A DNA stretch of 64,000 nucleotides from Rhizobium sp. 9140. GTDB taxonomy: Bacteria > Pseudomonadota > Alphaproteobacteria > Rhizobiales > Rhizobiaceae. The position numbers were made by a program, and so were the translations under genes. Shown here piece after piece: positions 43,801 through 53,850 of this stretch. How positions within the stretch are numbered: the first letter of the stretch is position 1; every line of letters begins with the position of its first letter. Under the pieces are notes generated by a model that was not told the origin of the DNA, did no database searches, and saw nothing but the letters and a program-made list of their open reading frames with translations. Where the stretch lies: the NCBI RefSeq assembly GCF_900067135.1, contig NZ_FJUR01000002.1:981501-1045500 (forward strand), written 5' to 3'.

Positions 43801-44776
43801 AGTGTCGGTCCGAGCACTTTATGAAACGTTAGAATTATTTATCGAAATTTGCATTTGCGGGTTTGCGTCACAGGCGTCGTTGTGATTCCCTTGGCCTTTC
43901 GAAACGCGAGAGGAGGCTTCGATGTGGACGATCGAAAACCGCGGACGATATGATCGCAGCAAATTACGATATCCGAGTGATCTGACGGATGAAGAATGGG
44001 CTCTTGTCGAGCCGTTGATCCCGGCTGGTAAGCGGGGCGGCGGCAAGCGCACGGTGGTTTTGCGCGAGGTGGTGAACGGCCTCATGTATGTCCTGTCGAC
44101 AGGTTGCCAGTGGCGGGCGGTGCCAAAAGACTTGCCGCCCCGAAGTACGCTGTTTGGCTATTTCGACCTGTGGAACTGGGACGGGACGCTCGGCCGCCTC
44201 CATGCTGAGCTCTATGTGAAATGCCGGGAAGCAATGGGCCGCGAAGCAAGTCCTACGGCTGCGGTGATCGATAGCCAGAGCGTCAAAGGCGCCGAAAAAG
44301 GGGGGCTTGCATCGACCCGTGCGGGTATGATGCGGGGAAAAAGATCAAAGGCAAGAAGCGCCATATTCTTGTCGACACGGTAGGTCTGCTGCTAAACGCC
44401 CTGGTCCACCCGGCAGACATTCAAGACCGCGATGGCGGGGCTCTGGTTCTGCGGACATTATTCGGGCGCTATCCGTTTTTGACAAAGCTATTCGCCGACG
44501 GCGGCTATCAGGGACCGATCTTTGCCAAGGCACAGAAGAAGGCCAGACCAGGTCTGAACACTGAAATCGTCAAGCGATCCGATGCTGCAAAAGGCTTCGA
44601 GATATTGCCACGCCGTTGGGTCGTGGAGCGAACCTTTGCGTGGCTTGGGCGATGCCGGAGACTGGCCAAAGACCTCGAGAACCTATCGACAAATGCGCTC
44701 GCCTTCCTCAAACTCGCATCCATCCGCCTGATGCTGCGAAGGCTATGTGCAAACTGAAAAAGTTTCCGGACCGACT
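43801..44776 (+). mobile_element. IS5-family (IS427-like) element in hipA
   Basis: 976 bp, flanked by CTG at 43798-43800 and 44777-44779. The ends are imperfect inverted repeats: AGTGTCGGTCCG on the left, complement of AGTCGGTCCG on the right. Excision with one CTG restores hipA exactly. It has one transposase gene in two frames joined at an A5G6 run. Confidence 0.88.
43922..44757 (+). CDS. IS5-family transposase in two overlapping frames (likely -1 frameshift)
   Basis: The first frame starts at ATG 43922 (MWTIENRGRYDRSKLRYPSD) with the IS5 N-terminal domain and TAAVIDSQSVKGAEK (first Asp). At 44295-44305 there is AAAAAGGGGGG. A -1 slip there gives DPCGYDAGKKIKGKKRHILVDT and then LFADGGYQGPIF (second Asp) and RRWVVERTFAWLGRCRRLAK (Glu) to the stop at 44757. 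IS427-type IS5 elements are known to use such a shift. The product would be about 278 residues. If the slip does not occur, only the short 153-residue protein is made. Confidence 0.85.
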
Positions 44777-44779
44777 CTG

Positions 44780-45523
44780 AAGCCGCCAATCGCGCGCTTT
44801 TCAGGGACAACCGAGAATGAAGCCTTCGTGATGAGGCTCGCAGCAGAGATCGGCCTGGATGTTGCGCCTGTCGAACCCAGATCGGCGAATGGGCGCTCAT
44901 TCCTTTTGGTCGAGCGTTATGATCGCTATTGCGATGCCGAAGGTCTGGTTCGCCGCATTCACCAGGAGGACTTCTGCCAAGCACTTGGTGTACCACCCGA
45001 AACGAAGTATGCCAGCGAGGGCGGGCCGACCTTTAAGGATTGCTTTGAGCTGTTGCGTCGGGTCTCTGAGCGGCCGAGCACGGACATCGCCAAGCTCTTA
45101 GATGCTGTGATTTTCAACCTCATTGTCGGAAACGCAGACGCCCACAGCAAAAACTTCTCAATTCTATATGACGACCAGGGGCCGAGAATGGCTCCGTTGT
45201 ACGACCTGCTTTCCACGGTGACCTATCCAGATCTTTCACCGAAAATGGCTATGCGGATCGGCAAGCGAGCAACGCTCGCCGATATGGACGCTGATAGTTG
45301 GCAGGCCTTCTCGAAGGAGACAGGTGTCGGCTTATTCTTAGTACGCCGTCGTGTGAGGGAACTAACCGATGCCACAGGGGACGCGATTCCCCGATTATCA
45401 GAAATTATGTCCCCACTTGCCGCAGATTCTTTGACGTTAAATCACGTAGCGGCTCTGATCGCAGACCGTGCCAAACTCGTGGCCCTGAGCATAGAACTCA
45501 ACAGCGCCAAGCACTTCCGCTGA
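44780..45523 (+). pseudogene. hipA: HipA-type kinase toxin, C-terminal part
   Basis: 248 codons carrying the kinase core: FLLVERYDRYCD, the LIVGNADAHSKNFSILYDD catalytic segment and MAPLYDLLSTVTY (metal-binding Asp). Separated from its start by the IS5 element. On its own it lacks the N-terminal lobe and start signals, so the toxin is off unless the IS leaves precisely. Confidence 0.92.
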
Positions 45524-45676
45524 AATATTGAGTTGTAGCCCCGCTCGCAGCGCGCGCGACCGGCTCGCGGTGAAACCTGTTAAAACCAGACCTCGCTGCA
45601 GAGCCGCGAGGCAAAGGGCAGCGGTCATTTTTTTTCTCGAAATTCCTACTTTTACTTGAAGCGAGGAAAGGAGATA

Positions 45677-46200
45677 ATGATGGCTACTAGCGACGTGGAT
45701 TTTGAAGTCTACAAGGCCCTCACCATCCGGCGTGAAAATAGAGGGATTTGGGCATCAGACGCTCAGACCTCGTCAAGCTCGGCTGGCGAAACCTGGTCGG
45801 AGACCGCATCGAATTCATTTCGCAGAAGGGATCGGAAAAATATGCGCCGTCGATCAGGCTGCCGGTTACAGGCGAACTTCGCGAGGCCCTGGATCAAGTA
45901 ACGGATGATCAGCCGATATTCCTTATCAGCGAATAGGGCAAGGCGTTCGCCGCTAATGGCTTCTGCAACAAATTACGCCAGTGGTGCAACCACACGGATT
46001 TGCCGAAACGCTCGGCGCACGGCCTCAGAAAGACGTCTGCGACGATCTTCGCCGAGGCAGATGCTACCGAACATCAGTTGATGGCGATCTTTGGCTGGTC
46101 TGATTCCAAGATGGCGCAGAACTACACCAAAGCCGCCCAATCCAAGCGCATCATCGATGCGGGTTTCGAGCGCCGCAAAACCTACGTGGCCCGCAGTAAT
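45677..46200 (+). pseudogene. Tyrosine recombinase/integrase, broken
   Basis: A good ribosome site (AAAGGAG) precedes ATG 45677, giving VDFEVYKALTIRRENRG. A frameshift near 45745 moves to IRRSDLVKLGWRNLVGDRIE, then a TAG at 45934-45936. The frame then continues with SAHGLRKTSATIFAEA (catalytic HxLR), IFGWSDSKMAQNYTKAA (catalytic Tyr). At least one shift and one stop destroy it. Only the catalytic domain is present, so the N-terminal DNA-binding part was already lost. It hints that this side of the hipBA region was once part of an integrated element. Confidence 0.8.
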
Positions 46201-46497
46201 GTCCCACGTCTATCGAGCCTGAATTCCGGTGAGACACATCAAGGGAAAACCAATGGAAACGTATGGCCCGCCCTGCTTGCAAGTGATTTTTTGATACCTG
46301 AACAGTCTGCTTCAACGTATTCGGTCTCACGGTCATACCGTGGCCAAGATGGATATCCGCACGTTCAGCGCCACGATAATCAACACGGTTTCCAAGAACC
46401 ATTTCCACTGCTGGGCTATCTGAACGCCGATCAACTGTCAGGCCATCTCCATTCCACTCGCAAACATCGTAGGCTGCGCATCAGAGCAGCCAATTAC
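46201..46497. other. Gap between integrase remnant and IS110
   Basis: About 300 bp with no convincing gene. Part of it must be the left end of the IS110 element, whose ends carry no clear inverted repeats and could not be placed. Confidence 0.35.
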
Positions 46498-47532
46498 CTA
46501 ATTTACCGCGACGCCATAGGACCGCTCGTATGGCAGACCTTTGCGCAACACCGCCCACGCGATACGCGCCAGTTTGTTCGCCAAGGCCACGATGACGACA
46601 TTACGCGCCACGCCTCTGGACAACATCGCTCTGAGCCATTGGCCGATCGGCGTGTCGCTCTGACTGAGCGTGTGCATCGCCGCTCGAGCACCATGAACGA
46701 GCAGGGTTCGCAGATATGTATTGCCGCGCTTGGTTATGCCAAGCAGCCGCGCCTTGCCACCGGTCGTGAACTGACGAGGCACAAGTCCCAACCATGCTCC
46801 AAGATCTCGGGCGTGCTGGAAGCTGCCGGCATCTCCGATCGCTGCAACGAGCGCGGTCGCATTCAAGACACCGATCCCAGGTATTGAAGTCAGACGACGC
46901 ATTGCGCTGTTCTGCTTGGCGAGCGCTACGAACTCCGTGTTCAACGTCTCAATCTTCTGGTCGAGCCTTCGCCATTCGTCTCGCAATCCCAGGATCAGGC
47001 TTCGGATGCGCGGCGACAATACGTCGTTGCCTCCGGCAATAAGGTCATCAAGAGCACTTTCGAACTTCACGCGCCCGGCAGGGAACACCACACCTCGTTC
47101 CAGAAGAATTGCGCGGAGCTGATTGATCAAGGTCGTGCGCTCAGCAACCAGGCGTGATCGAACCCGATGCAGCGTCTGGATATCAAGTTGCTCTTGGCTC
47201 TTCAGGTCCACGAACCGCATCGTCGGGCGAGACGCCGCCTCGGCAATTCCCTCTGCATCTCGATCATCATTCTTCTGTGCTTTTACGTAAGGCCTGACAT
47301 ATTCCGGCGACATAAGCCGCACTTCATGACCAGCAGCGGCAAAGAGCCGACCAAGATGATGTGCGCCGCAGCATGCTTCCATCGCGATGACGCAGCGTGG
47401 CAGCTTCTCGACAAAATCAATCAATGTCTGTCGCCGCATTGTTCGACGCAAAATCACGGCACCCTGGCCGTCAACACCAACGACACTGAAGCTGTTCTTC
47501 CCAATGTCGACACCCAATATGGAAATCTGCAT
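46498..47532 (-). CDS. IS110-family transposase, intact
   Basis: 344 residues. N-terminal DEDD domain: ISILGVDIGKNSFSVVGVDG (Asp), CVIAMEACCGAHHLGR (Glu), YVKAQKNDDRDAEGIAEAAS (Asp-Asp). C-terminal domain with LTSIPGIGVLNATALVAAIG and the serine recombinase-like GAWLGLVPRQFTTGGKARLL region. IS110 enzymes integrate using a bridge RNA encoded in the non-coding end of the element. Such an RNA could lie in the flanks (before 47643 or after 46200), but I could not identify it. No terminal repeats are seen, as expected for the family. Confidence 0.92.
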   Translation of the reverse strand: MQISILGVDIGKNSFSVVGVDGQGAVILRRTMRRQTLIDFVEKLPRCVIAMEACCGAHHLGRLFAAAGHEVRLMSPEYVRPYVKAQKNDDRDAEGIAEAASRPTMRFVDLKSQEQLDIQTLHRVRSRLVAERTTLINQLRAILLERGVVFPAGRVKFESALDDLIAGGNDVLSPRIRSLILGLRDEWRRLDQKIETLNTEFVALAKQNSAMRRLTSIPGIGVLNATALVAAIGDAGSFQHARDLGAWLGLVPRQFTTGGKARLLGITKRGNTYLRTLLVHGARAAMHTLSQSDTPIGQWLRAMLSRGVARNVVIVALANKLARIAWAVLRKGLPYERSYGVAVN

Positions 47533-47642
47533 GGCTCGGCTCCTTTCTCTTCAAAAGAGACATCATACTCGATGTTCTCGGAAGGGCGGGCCATCCCATA
47601 ATCAACGTCCTTGGGCTCAAATGGTGGGCTCCGCAGGGAATG

Positions 47643-49475
47643 TCACGCCTTCGCGCAATAGGCGCGCCATCCCCCAAAGGCGCTGATATCCGCAGCGCCG
47701 GCCGCGATCGCGACCGGCTCGCAAAGAAAGCCCTTGGCCGACGTGCCATCGGAAAGGGCAATCGTGCCGATGCCGAGCGGCGCGGGAATGGCGGCGACGA
47801 AGCTGCCGAAGGCCGACGGTGTCAGACGCCAGATCTCGACCTCGATCTGCGTTCCTTCTCCATCCGCAACCCGGATCATGCCCGGCTTCGGTGGCACCGT
47901 GCCGGCAAGGGCGTAGAGCCGGTAATCCGAGGAGGTCCACGCGGTGCGGGAGAATTGCGCTTTCAGATCATCGAGCTGGTGGTTGAGCGGCATGCCGGAG
48001 AGATGCGCGCCGACCACGACGAGGTCGATCAGGCCTTCCGCGGACGTGTCCGGTTCAGGCGCGACGTTTGCAGGTTGAGGCCAGCCGGTGGCGCCGAGCG
48101 TCAGGCCGCTCACGGCGTGAAGCGTTTGCGCGAGCGTTGCGACGAGGCCATCCTTGCCTGCCGGCGCAAGCAGGGTGACGCTGGCGGGCAGGCCGTCCTG
48201 CCGGGTACCGGTGGGCACTGCGATGCCGCACATGTTGAGCAGGTTGACGAAGTTCGTATAGGTTCCGAGCCGGGAATTCTCCCGGATCGGCTCGGCTTCG
48301 AGCTCGGCGACCGTGTAATGGCGCGGGGCCGTCGGCACGCAGAAGAGATCCACCGAGGCGATGACCGGCGCAAGCCTCTTCTTCAGCGCCTGAAGCGCAT
48401 AGAGCCCGTCGAAGGCATCGGCCGCCGACAGTGCCTTGGCGCCGCCGTAGATCTTGCGCGTGACGGCGTGAAACGCATCTTCCCGCGTGTCGAAGAAGTT
48501 CTTCACCGCGGCATAGCGTTCGGCGACCCAGGCGCCTTCGTAGAGCAGGTTGGCCACGTCGTAAAAGGGGCCGAAGGGAATTTCGACCAGGCGGTGGCCG
48601 AGCTCTCGCAGCGTTGCCAGCGCTTGCGCATAGGCCGCCTCCATCGCTGCATCGCCGAAGAATTGGAGGTCGGCGCCGGCGGGAACGCCGATGGTCAGCA
48701 CGGGCGGGGCGACACGAGATCCCTTCGGCAAAGCACGGGAATAGGCGTCCGCAGGGTCCGGCCGGGCCGCGACGGAGAACACGGTCCAGGCATCTTCGAC
48801 CGTCAGCGCGAAGATGGAGACGCAATCGAGCGTGCGGCAGGCGGGAATGACGCCCGTGGTTGAGAGTGCGCCGAGACTTGGCTTCAGCCCGACGATATTG
48901 TTGAGCCCGGCGGGAATGCGGCCGGAGCCCGCCGTGTCCGTGCCGAGCGCGAAGGCGACGATGCCTTGCGCGGTTGCCACCGCCGAACCCGAGGAAGACC
49001 CACCGGGCACCAGCGCCGGATCGATGGCGTTTTTCGGGATCGGATAGGGCGAGCGCACGCCGACGAGGCCGGTGGCGAACTGGTCAAGATTGGTCTTGCC
49101 GATGACGAGCGCGCCGGCTTCCCGCAAGAGGCGCACGACCTCCGCGTCTTTCTCCGGCATGTACGCATAATCCGGGCACGCGGCTGTGGTCGGCATGCCC
49201 GCGACGTCGATATTGTCTTTCACCGAGAAGGGAATGCCGAACAGCGGCTTTGCGGGATCGTGGGCGCCGAGGCGCTCCGCCTCTGCCAGCACATCCTGCC
49301 GGTCCGCAAGGTGCAGGAAGATGCCGGGGTCATCCACCTCCGCGATGCGGGCGAAGACCCGCTCCACGATGGTGCTGACGCTGCCGCCATTGCGATAGAA
49401 ACCCGACAGGGAGGCGATGTCGAAGGCCGGGAGATCGGGGGAGGCCAGAAGATCGGAGGAGGGACGTCCGGTCAT
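47643..49475 (-). CDS. atzF: Allophanate hydrolase
   Basis: 610 residues, the length of AtzF-type enzymes. The N-terminal amidase domain (1-440) has the Ser-cisSer-Lys triad: Lys86 in IPFSVKDNIDV, Ser161 in PGGSSSGSAVA and Ser184 in TDTAGSGRIPAG. The C-terminal domain (about 460-610) includes VVVGAHLSGMPLNHQL and a TSSDYRLYALAGTVPPKPG segment. It splits allophanate to two ammonia and two carbon dioxide. It ends the leftward operon that contains cyanuric acid hydrolase and biuret hydrolase, whose product is its substrate. The start overlaps the cupin stop by 4 bases. Confidence 0.95.
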   Translation of the reverse strand: MTGRPSSDLLASPDLPAFDIASLSGFYRNGGSVSTIVERVFARIAEVDDPGIFLHLADRQDVLAEAERLGAHDPAKPLFGIPFSVKDNIDVAGMPTTAACPDYAYMPEKDAEVVRLLREAGALVIGKTNLDQFATGLVGVRSPYPIPKNAIDPALVPGGSSSGSAVATAQGIVAFALGTDTAGSGRIPAGLNNIVGLKPSLGALSTTGVIPACRTLDCVSIFALTVEDAWTVFSVAARPDPADAYSRALPKGSRVAPPVLTIGVPAGADLQFFGDAAMEAAYAQALATLRELGHRLVEIPFGPFYDVANLLYEGAWVAERYAAVKNFFDTREDAFHAVTRKIYGGAKALSAADAFDGLYALQALKKRLAPVIASVDLFCVPTAPRHYTVAELEAEPIRENSRLGTYTNFVNLLNMCGIAVPTGTRQDGLPASVTLLAPAGKDGLVATLAQTLHAVSGLTLGATGWPQPANVAPEPDTSAEGLIDLVVVGAHLSGMPLNHQLDDLKAQFSRTAWTSSDYRLYALAGTVPPKPGMIRVADGEGTQIEVEIWRLTPSAFGSFVAAIPAPLGIGTIALSDGTSAKGFLCEPVAIAAGAADISAFGGWRAYCAKA

Positions 49476-49825
49476 GCCATGTCATCCTCGAGGATCGTCA
49501 CGGGCCGGTCCCACTGGATCAGCACCACGCATCCGGGCTTGCTCCAGACGGAGTGCTCGGTTCCCATGGCGTTCACAATATAGCTGCCGTCCGCGTAGTC
49601 GCCCGTCTCGTCCGACTGCACGCCATCGAGAACGAGGATGGTTTCGAGCCCCTCATGCCGGTGGCGCGGCACGGATGCGCCGGGCTCGTATTTGAGGAGC
49701 GCCACGCCCGGCTGATCGCCTTCGAAACGCTTGATCCAGTGGATCGTCACACCTTTCCGGAAGGCCTCGAACGGCAGGTCTTTCCAACCGCCCGACATCA
49801 AGAAGTCGCGTGTGGTTTCAGGCAT
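49472..49825 (-). CDS. ChrR-type cupin protein
   Basis: 117 residues, a single cupin domain. Metal ligands by pattern: His55, His57 and Glu61 in [16 protein letters not shown], and His91 in AMGTEHSVW. Such small cupins resemble the anti-sigma ChrR C-terminal domain, but no sigma-binding zinc domain is present here. It overlaps both neighbours (8 bp with the cysteine hydrolase, 4 bp with atzF). It may act as a small-molecule binding or isomerising protein in the pathway; function unknown. Confidence 0.8.
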   Translation of the reverse strand: MPETTRDFLMSGGWKDLPFEAFRKGVTIHWIKRFEGDQPGVALLKYEPGASVPRHRHEGLETILVLDGVQSDETGDYADGSYIVNAMGTEHSVWSKPGCVVLIQWDRPVTILEDDMA

Positions 49826-50486
49826 GGGGCAGTCCTTTCAGAATATCGTCGATATGCGCCGTCCAGCCGACGATGGCGTCCTGGGCGCGGATCATGGCGA
49901 GGGCGGCGGCCTTGAATTCGGGGAAATAGCTCTCGGTCGCCTCCTCGCAGAGCAGGCATTCATAGCCGCGATCATTGGCCTCCCGCATGGTCGTCTGCAC
50001 GCAGACCTCCGTGGTGACACCGGCAAAAACCAGCTGGGTGATGCCCTTTTCTTTAAGGATCTCGCCGAGCGGGGTCGCGTAGAAGGCGCCTTTGCCCGGC
50101 TTCTCGATCACGATCTCGCCGTCGGCAGGCGCAAGTTCGGGCAGGATGGCGGTGCCGGGCTCTCCAGCGATGAGAACGCGCCCCATCGGACCTGCGTCGC
50201 CGATCCGGAGGGCCGGGTTTCCACGGTCCCGCTTGGCGGGCGGCAGGTCGGACAGGTCGGGCCGGTGGCACTCCATCGTGTGAATGACGGGCAGGCAGGC
50301 CGCGCGAAAGCCCTCGATCAGCCGCTTCACGTCCGGCACGATCCGGCCGATGCGGGAGACGTCGTTGCCGAGGCTGGCGCCGAAGCCGCCGGGCTCGGCG
50401 AAATCGCGCTGCATGTCGATGACGACGAGCGCCATCTCGCCAAAGCGCGCCGGGAAGGCGAAGGGTTCTGCCGTGATATCCGCCAT
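49818..50486 (-). CDS. Second isochorismatase-like cysteine hydrolase
   Basis: 222 residues. Asp24 in [10 protein letters not shown], a Lys in [13 protein letters not shown] and Cys in [16 protein letters not shown] form the family triad, with the cis-peptide GVTTEVC. It is a paralogue of the biuret hydrolase at 53138-53839, with which it shares the PGKG and [13 protein letters not shown] segments. It differs at the C-terminus ([18 protein letters not shown] in place of the MVKMQGG segment). Perhaps it acts on a related amide such as a ureido compound. It sits between the ABC ATPase (TGATG overlap) and the cupin. Substrate unknown. Confidence 0.85.
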   Translation of the reverse strand: MADITAEPFAFPARFGEMALVVIDMQRDFAEPGGFGASLGNDVSRIGRIVPDVKRLIEGFRAACLPVIHTMECHRPDLSDLPPAKRDRGNPALRIGDAGPMGRVLIAGEPGTAILPELAPADGEIVIEKPGKGAFYATPLGEILKEKGITQLVFAGVTTEVCVQTTMREANDRGYECLLCEEATESYFPEFKAAALAMIRAQDAIVGWTAHIDDILKGLPHA

Positions 50487-52036
50487 CAGTGATGCCCCGC
50501 CATATGCGCCCCGATCACCCTGATATCGGCGCCGCGCGCCGCCGTCTCGTAGACCAGCTTCCCTTCGGAGATGACGACGATGCGGTCGGAGAGTTCGAGA
50601 AGCTCGTCCAGATCTTCCGACAATAGCAGCACCGCCGTGCCGGCATTGCGCGCCTTCATGATGCGTGCCCGGATTTCGGCGACCGCCGAGAAATCGAGCC
50701 CGAAACAGGGGTTGGAGACGATCAGCAGATCGACATCGCCCGTGAGTTCCCGCGCCAGCACGGCGCGCTGCACATTGCCGCCGGACAGCGCGGCGATGGG
50801 AGACGAGGCGGACGCCGTCTTCACCTTGAAGTCGGAGATGAGCGTTGTCGCGCGTACCTTCATGCCCGCCTTGGAGAGCCAGATCGCTCGCCCACCGTCC
50901 GGCTTCAGGTCGAAGGTCCGGAAGGACAGGTTCTCGCTCACCGTCATCCGCGGCGCGCAGGCGTTCTGCAACGGTTCTTCCGGGATGAAGCGGACGTTGT
51001 TTTTGCGCGTTTCCGCACGGGTCGCGCCATAGGCCGCGCCATTGACCTCGATGGTGCCGGTAGAGGTCGGGCGCTGGCCGGCCAGGATCTCGGTCACCTC
51101 CTTCTGCCCGTTGCCGGAAATGCCGGCGATGCCGACGATCTCGCCGGCGCGCACCGTGAGGTCGTCGATCTCGATGGTCTTCAGCCCGGAGCGATCCGAC
51201 GCCTTCACCCCGGAGAGCTTCAGCACCGTATCCGCCGTGTCATCGACGGGCGCGCGGCTGTCGAGTTCGGCGAGCTTCACATCGCCGATCATCAGGGCTG
51301 CCATGTCGGCGGTGGAGAGATCGCCGATCGCGCCGGCACCGACCAGCTTGCCGCGGCGCAGGATGGAGACGGCATCGGCAAACTTGGTGATCTCGTGGAA
51401 CTTGTGGGAGATCATCAGCACGGTCAGCCCGCCGCTGTCCGTGAGCCCACGCACGAGACCCAGCATCTCGTCGGCCTCCGCCGGCGTCAGCACGGACGTC
51501 GGTTCGTCGAGGATCAGGAAGGAGCGGCCGAGATAGAGCTGCTTGACGATCTCGAGCTTCTGCTTCTCGCCGGCGGCCAGCTCGCGCACCGGCCGGTCGA
51601 GCGGGATCCGGAACGGCATGCGTTCCATGAAGCGCGCAAGGTCCTTGCGCTCCTGTCCCCAGTTGATCACGGCCGGCACGTCCGAGCGGCTGATGACGAG
51701 GTTTTCGGCGCCGGTCAGCGAGGGGACGAGGGTGAAATGCTGGTAGACCATGCCGAGCCCGAAGGCGGCGGCATCGCGGGGCGAGGCGATCGAGACCTCG
51801 CGGCCATCGACCACCAGCGAACCCGAGGTCGCGTGGTAGAAGCCCATGATGCATTTCACCAGCGTCGACTTGCCGGCGCCGTTTTCGCCGAGCAGCGCAT
51901 GGAAGGAGCCGGCGGGAACCCGGATCGACACGTCGTCCAGCGCCGTAAAGCTGCCGAAGCGCATCGTCATGCCGATGGTCTCGATGCCAGCGGCCGTGCT
52001 GGTCGGCAGAACGGGGGTATCGCGAATGACAGGCAT
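50486..52036 (-). CDS. ABC transporter ATP-binding protein with two ATPase domains (BMP/nucleoside type)
   Basis: 516 residues from ATG 52036, with an AAGGAGAG ribosome site in the cyanuric acid hydrolase 3' end. First half: Walker [12 protein letters not shown], signature [12 protein letters not shown] (AAGE in place of SGGQ) and Walker [13 protein letters not shown]. Second half: [11 protein letters not shown] (degenerate Walker A), [14 protein letters not shown] signature, and [11 protein letters not shown], where Asn-Pro replaces Glu-Pro of Walker B. One functional and one degenerate site are usual in ATPases of the nucleoside/BMP family. It serves the two permeases at 54880-56936. Its place between two hydrolase genes is unusual but all are on one transcript. 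Confidence 0.93.
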   Translation of the reverse strand: MPVIRDTPVLPTSTAAGIETIGMTMRFGSFTALDDVSIRVPAGSFHALLGENGAGKSTLVKCIMGFYHATSGSLVVDGREVSIASPRDAAAFGLGMVYQHFTLVPSLTGAENLVISRSDVPAVINWGQERKDLARFMERMPFRIPLDRPVRELAAGEKQKLEIVKQLYLGRSFLILDEPTSVLTPAEADEMLGLVRGLTDSGGLTVLMISHKFHEITKFADAVSILRRGKLVGAGAIGDLSTADMAALMIGDVKLAELDSRAPVDDTADTVLKLSGVKASDRSGLKTIEIDDLTVRAGEIVGIAGISGNGQKEVTEILAGQRPTSTGTIEVNGAAYGATRAETRKNNVRFIPEEPLQNACAPRMTVSENLSFRTFDLKPDGGRAIWLSKAGMKVRATTLISDFKVKTASASSPIAALSGGNVQRAVLARELTGDVDLLIVSNPCFGLDFSAVAEIRARIMKARNAGTAVLLLSEDLDELLELSDRIVVISEGKLVYETAARGADIRVIGAHMAGHH

Positions 52037-52037
52037 A

Positions 52038-53138
52038 CTAGCTCTCCTTTTTCCCGATGGTCTCGCGTTCCACGATGATCGCAACCGGCCCGCCGCCCGA
52101 CGGCCCCTGATGTTCCGCGCCGCCGGAGACGTAGAGGTCGGTCATGCCGAAGACGCCGGCCAGCACGCCGCCGACGAAGGCGCGGGCGTGGCGGGTGCCG
52201 GCAATGTCGGAATCGTCCAGCATGGTGTGCCGTCGTCCGCCGACCGTGCCGGAGGGGTCAGGTTCCGCCTTGGCGAGAACGGCCGTGAGCCGTGCCGTTT
52301 CCGGCAGGCGGGCTCTTGCCGCCCGTACCGGGGCCGTGTCGATGGCGCTCGCCATGACGGCGTGATCGATGGCGAACGGACCGCACCAGGTGTTGCTCAT
52401 GCCGAGCACGATGATCTCGTGATCGGTCAGCTCGACGCCTGCCGACGTGGAGGCGCAGCGGGAGAAGAGGTCGATGCGGGCGCCGACGACATCGTCGGTG
52501 ATGTCGCTCGCGTCGATTTCGCCGAGCGCCACAGCGACGCCGAGGGCGGATGCGCCGCGCGAAAGCCCCATGGATTTCAGCGTGTCTCGGGTGGCCACCG
52601 TCTCACCCGCAGCATCCGCCTCACGGACGCGGGCAAGCGTCAGCAGCGGGCATTTGATCTGGACGAAATGCACATCCTTAGGGTCTTCGATCCCGGCATC
52701 CGCCATTGCGGCCATCACGCCTTGCGCGACGAGAAGCACCTGTTCCCGCCGGCCGAGATGGTGGAAGGGGAGATGCGGCGTACGCGCTGCGCCGATGGCG
52801 AGTGCGGCCTCGCCCGAGGTATCGGTGGTATCCGTCTTTGTTTCGCGGGCGAAAACTGTCCAGTGCGGCGACAGCGCGCCCTCCGTGCCGCCCGACATGA
52901 CGAGGCAGGGAGCCTCGACGTTGAGCTTCGCAAACAGTGCATCGAAGCTTGCGGTGGCGTAGCCGCGGGTAAAATCGTTGACGCAGCCATTGCCCTCCGT
53001 CTTGCCGAGAATGGCAACGACCGTTTCCGGCTTCAGCCCCGCCGCGAACAGCGCTTCCACGCCCGACACATCGGCCGGGCCGCTTGCCGGAACCCGCCAG
53101 ACATGCGCGCGCGGCACGCCACGGTTCGGGGAGGCCAT
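52038..53138 (-). CDS. Ring-opening amidohydrolase, probable cyanuric acid hydrolase
   Basis: 366 residues from ATG 53138, which overlaps the biuret hydrolase stop (TGATG). The three-fold repeat of the AtzD/TrzD/barbiturase family is visible as three Lys-Ser pairs: ILGKTEGNG with MSGGTEG, VQIKCPLLT with GASALGVAV, and AVLAKAEPDP with VSGGAEHQGPSGG. The enzyme opens cyanuric acid to carboxybiuret, which decays to biuret, or barbiturate to ureidomalonate. The presence of biuret hydrolase and allophanate hydrolase in the same operon strongly favours cyanuric acid. The sequence alone does not exclude barbiturase. Confidence 0.9.
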   Translation of the reverse strand: MASPNRGVPRAHVWRVPASGPADVSGVEALFAAGLKPETVVAILGKTEGNGCVNDFTRGYATASFDALFAKLNVEAPCLVMSGGTEGALSPHWTVFARETKTDTTDTSGEAALAIGAARTPHLPFHHLGRREQVLLVAQGVMAAMADAGIEDPKDVHFVQIKCPLLTLARVREADAAGETVATRDTLKSMGLSRGASALGVAVALGEIDASDITDDVVGARIDLFSRCASTSAGVELTDHEIIVLGMSNTWCGPFAIDHAVMASAIDTAPVRAARARLPETARLTAVLAKAEPDPSGTVGGRRHTMLDDSDIAGTRHARAFVGGVLAGVFGMTDLYVSGGAEHQGPSGGGPVAIIVERETIGKKES

Positions 53139-53839
53139 CAGGGCAGGGCCTCGATCAGCGCTTGCGAATTCGAGACCGCGCCGAAGACGCCGCCCTGCAT
53201 CTTCACCATCTTGATCGCGGCGAGGTGGTTGCCATAGTCGGTCGCGCCGCAGCAGTCTTCCAGCATGACGCATTCGAAGCCGCGATCGTTCGCCTCGCGC
53301 ATGGTGGTGGAGACGCAGACATCGGTGGTGATGCCTGTAAGAATGAGGTTCTCGATGCGCTTCTGGTTGAGGATCAGCTCCAGATCCGTGGCGCAGAACG
53401 AGCCCTTGCCCGGCTTGTCGATGATCGTCTCGCCGGCGATCGGGTAGAGCTCGGGAATGATATCCCAGCCGGGCTCGCCCCGCGTGAGGATGCGGCCGCA
53501 GGGACCGGCATCGCCGATACCGGCCCCGATGCGCTGCGACCGCCAGCGCTTGTTGGCCGGCAGGTCGGCAAGATCCGGGCGATGGCCCTCGCGGGTGTGG
53601 ATGATGTGGTAGCCCTTGGCGCGCATCGCTGTGAGCACCGCGCCTATGGGCGCAATCGGCGCCTGAACCAGCGCGAGATCGTAGCCCATATGATCGACAT
53701 AGCCGCCCTTGCCGCAGAAATCCGTCTGCATGTCGATGATGACAAGCGCGGTGTTGTCGGGCCGCAGCTTGCCGTTATAGGGCCAGGGATAGGGATCGGC
53801 GGTGATGTAGTGTCCAGCGGTTTCGGTCATCGCATCCAT
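53138..53839 (-). CDS. biuH: Biuret hydrolase (biuret amidohydrolase)
   Basis: 233 residues from ATG 53839, with an AGGAG site. Isochorismatase-like cysteine hydrolase: Asp36 in [10 protein letters not shown], Lys142 in [10 protein letters not shown], Cys175 in [11 protein letters not shown], and Gln215 in MVKMQGG. As I recall, these are exactly the positions of the catalytic triad and substrate glutamine described for BiuH of Rhizobium leguminosarum 3841. It hydrolyses biuret to allophanate and ammonia. It sits directly before the cyanuric acid hydrolase gene, whose product yields biuret, and after formamidase. Confidence 0.92.
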   Translation of the reverse strand: MDAMTETAGHYITADPYPWPYNGKLRPDNTALVIIDMQTDFCGKGGYVDHMGYDLALVQAPIAPIGAVLTAMRAKGYHIIHTREGHRPDLADLPANKRWRSQRIGAGIGDAGPCGRILTRGEPGWDIIPELYPIAGETIIDKPGKGSFCATDLELILNQKRIENLILTGITTDVCVSTTMREANDRGFECVMLEDCCGATDYGNHLAAIKMVKMQGGVFGAVSNSQALIEALP

Positions 53840-53850
53840 GATCTTCTCTC

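Noticed and set aside
46201..46887. Long extension of the integrase frame
   Set aside because: Beyond 46200 it is antisense to the IS110 transposase and has no family features.
52038..53138. Barbiturase rather than cyanuric acid hydrolase
   Set aside because: Sequence alone cannot decide, but biuret and allophanate hydrolases in the same operon favour cyanuric acid.
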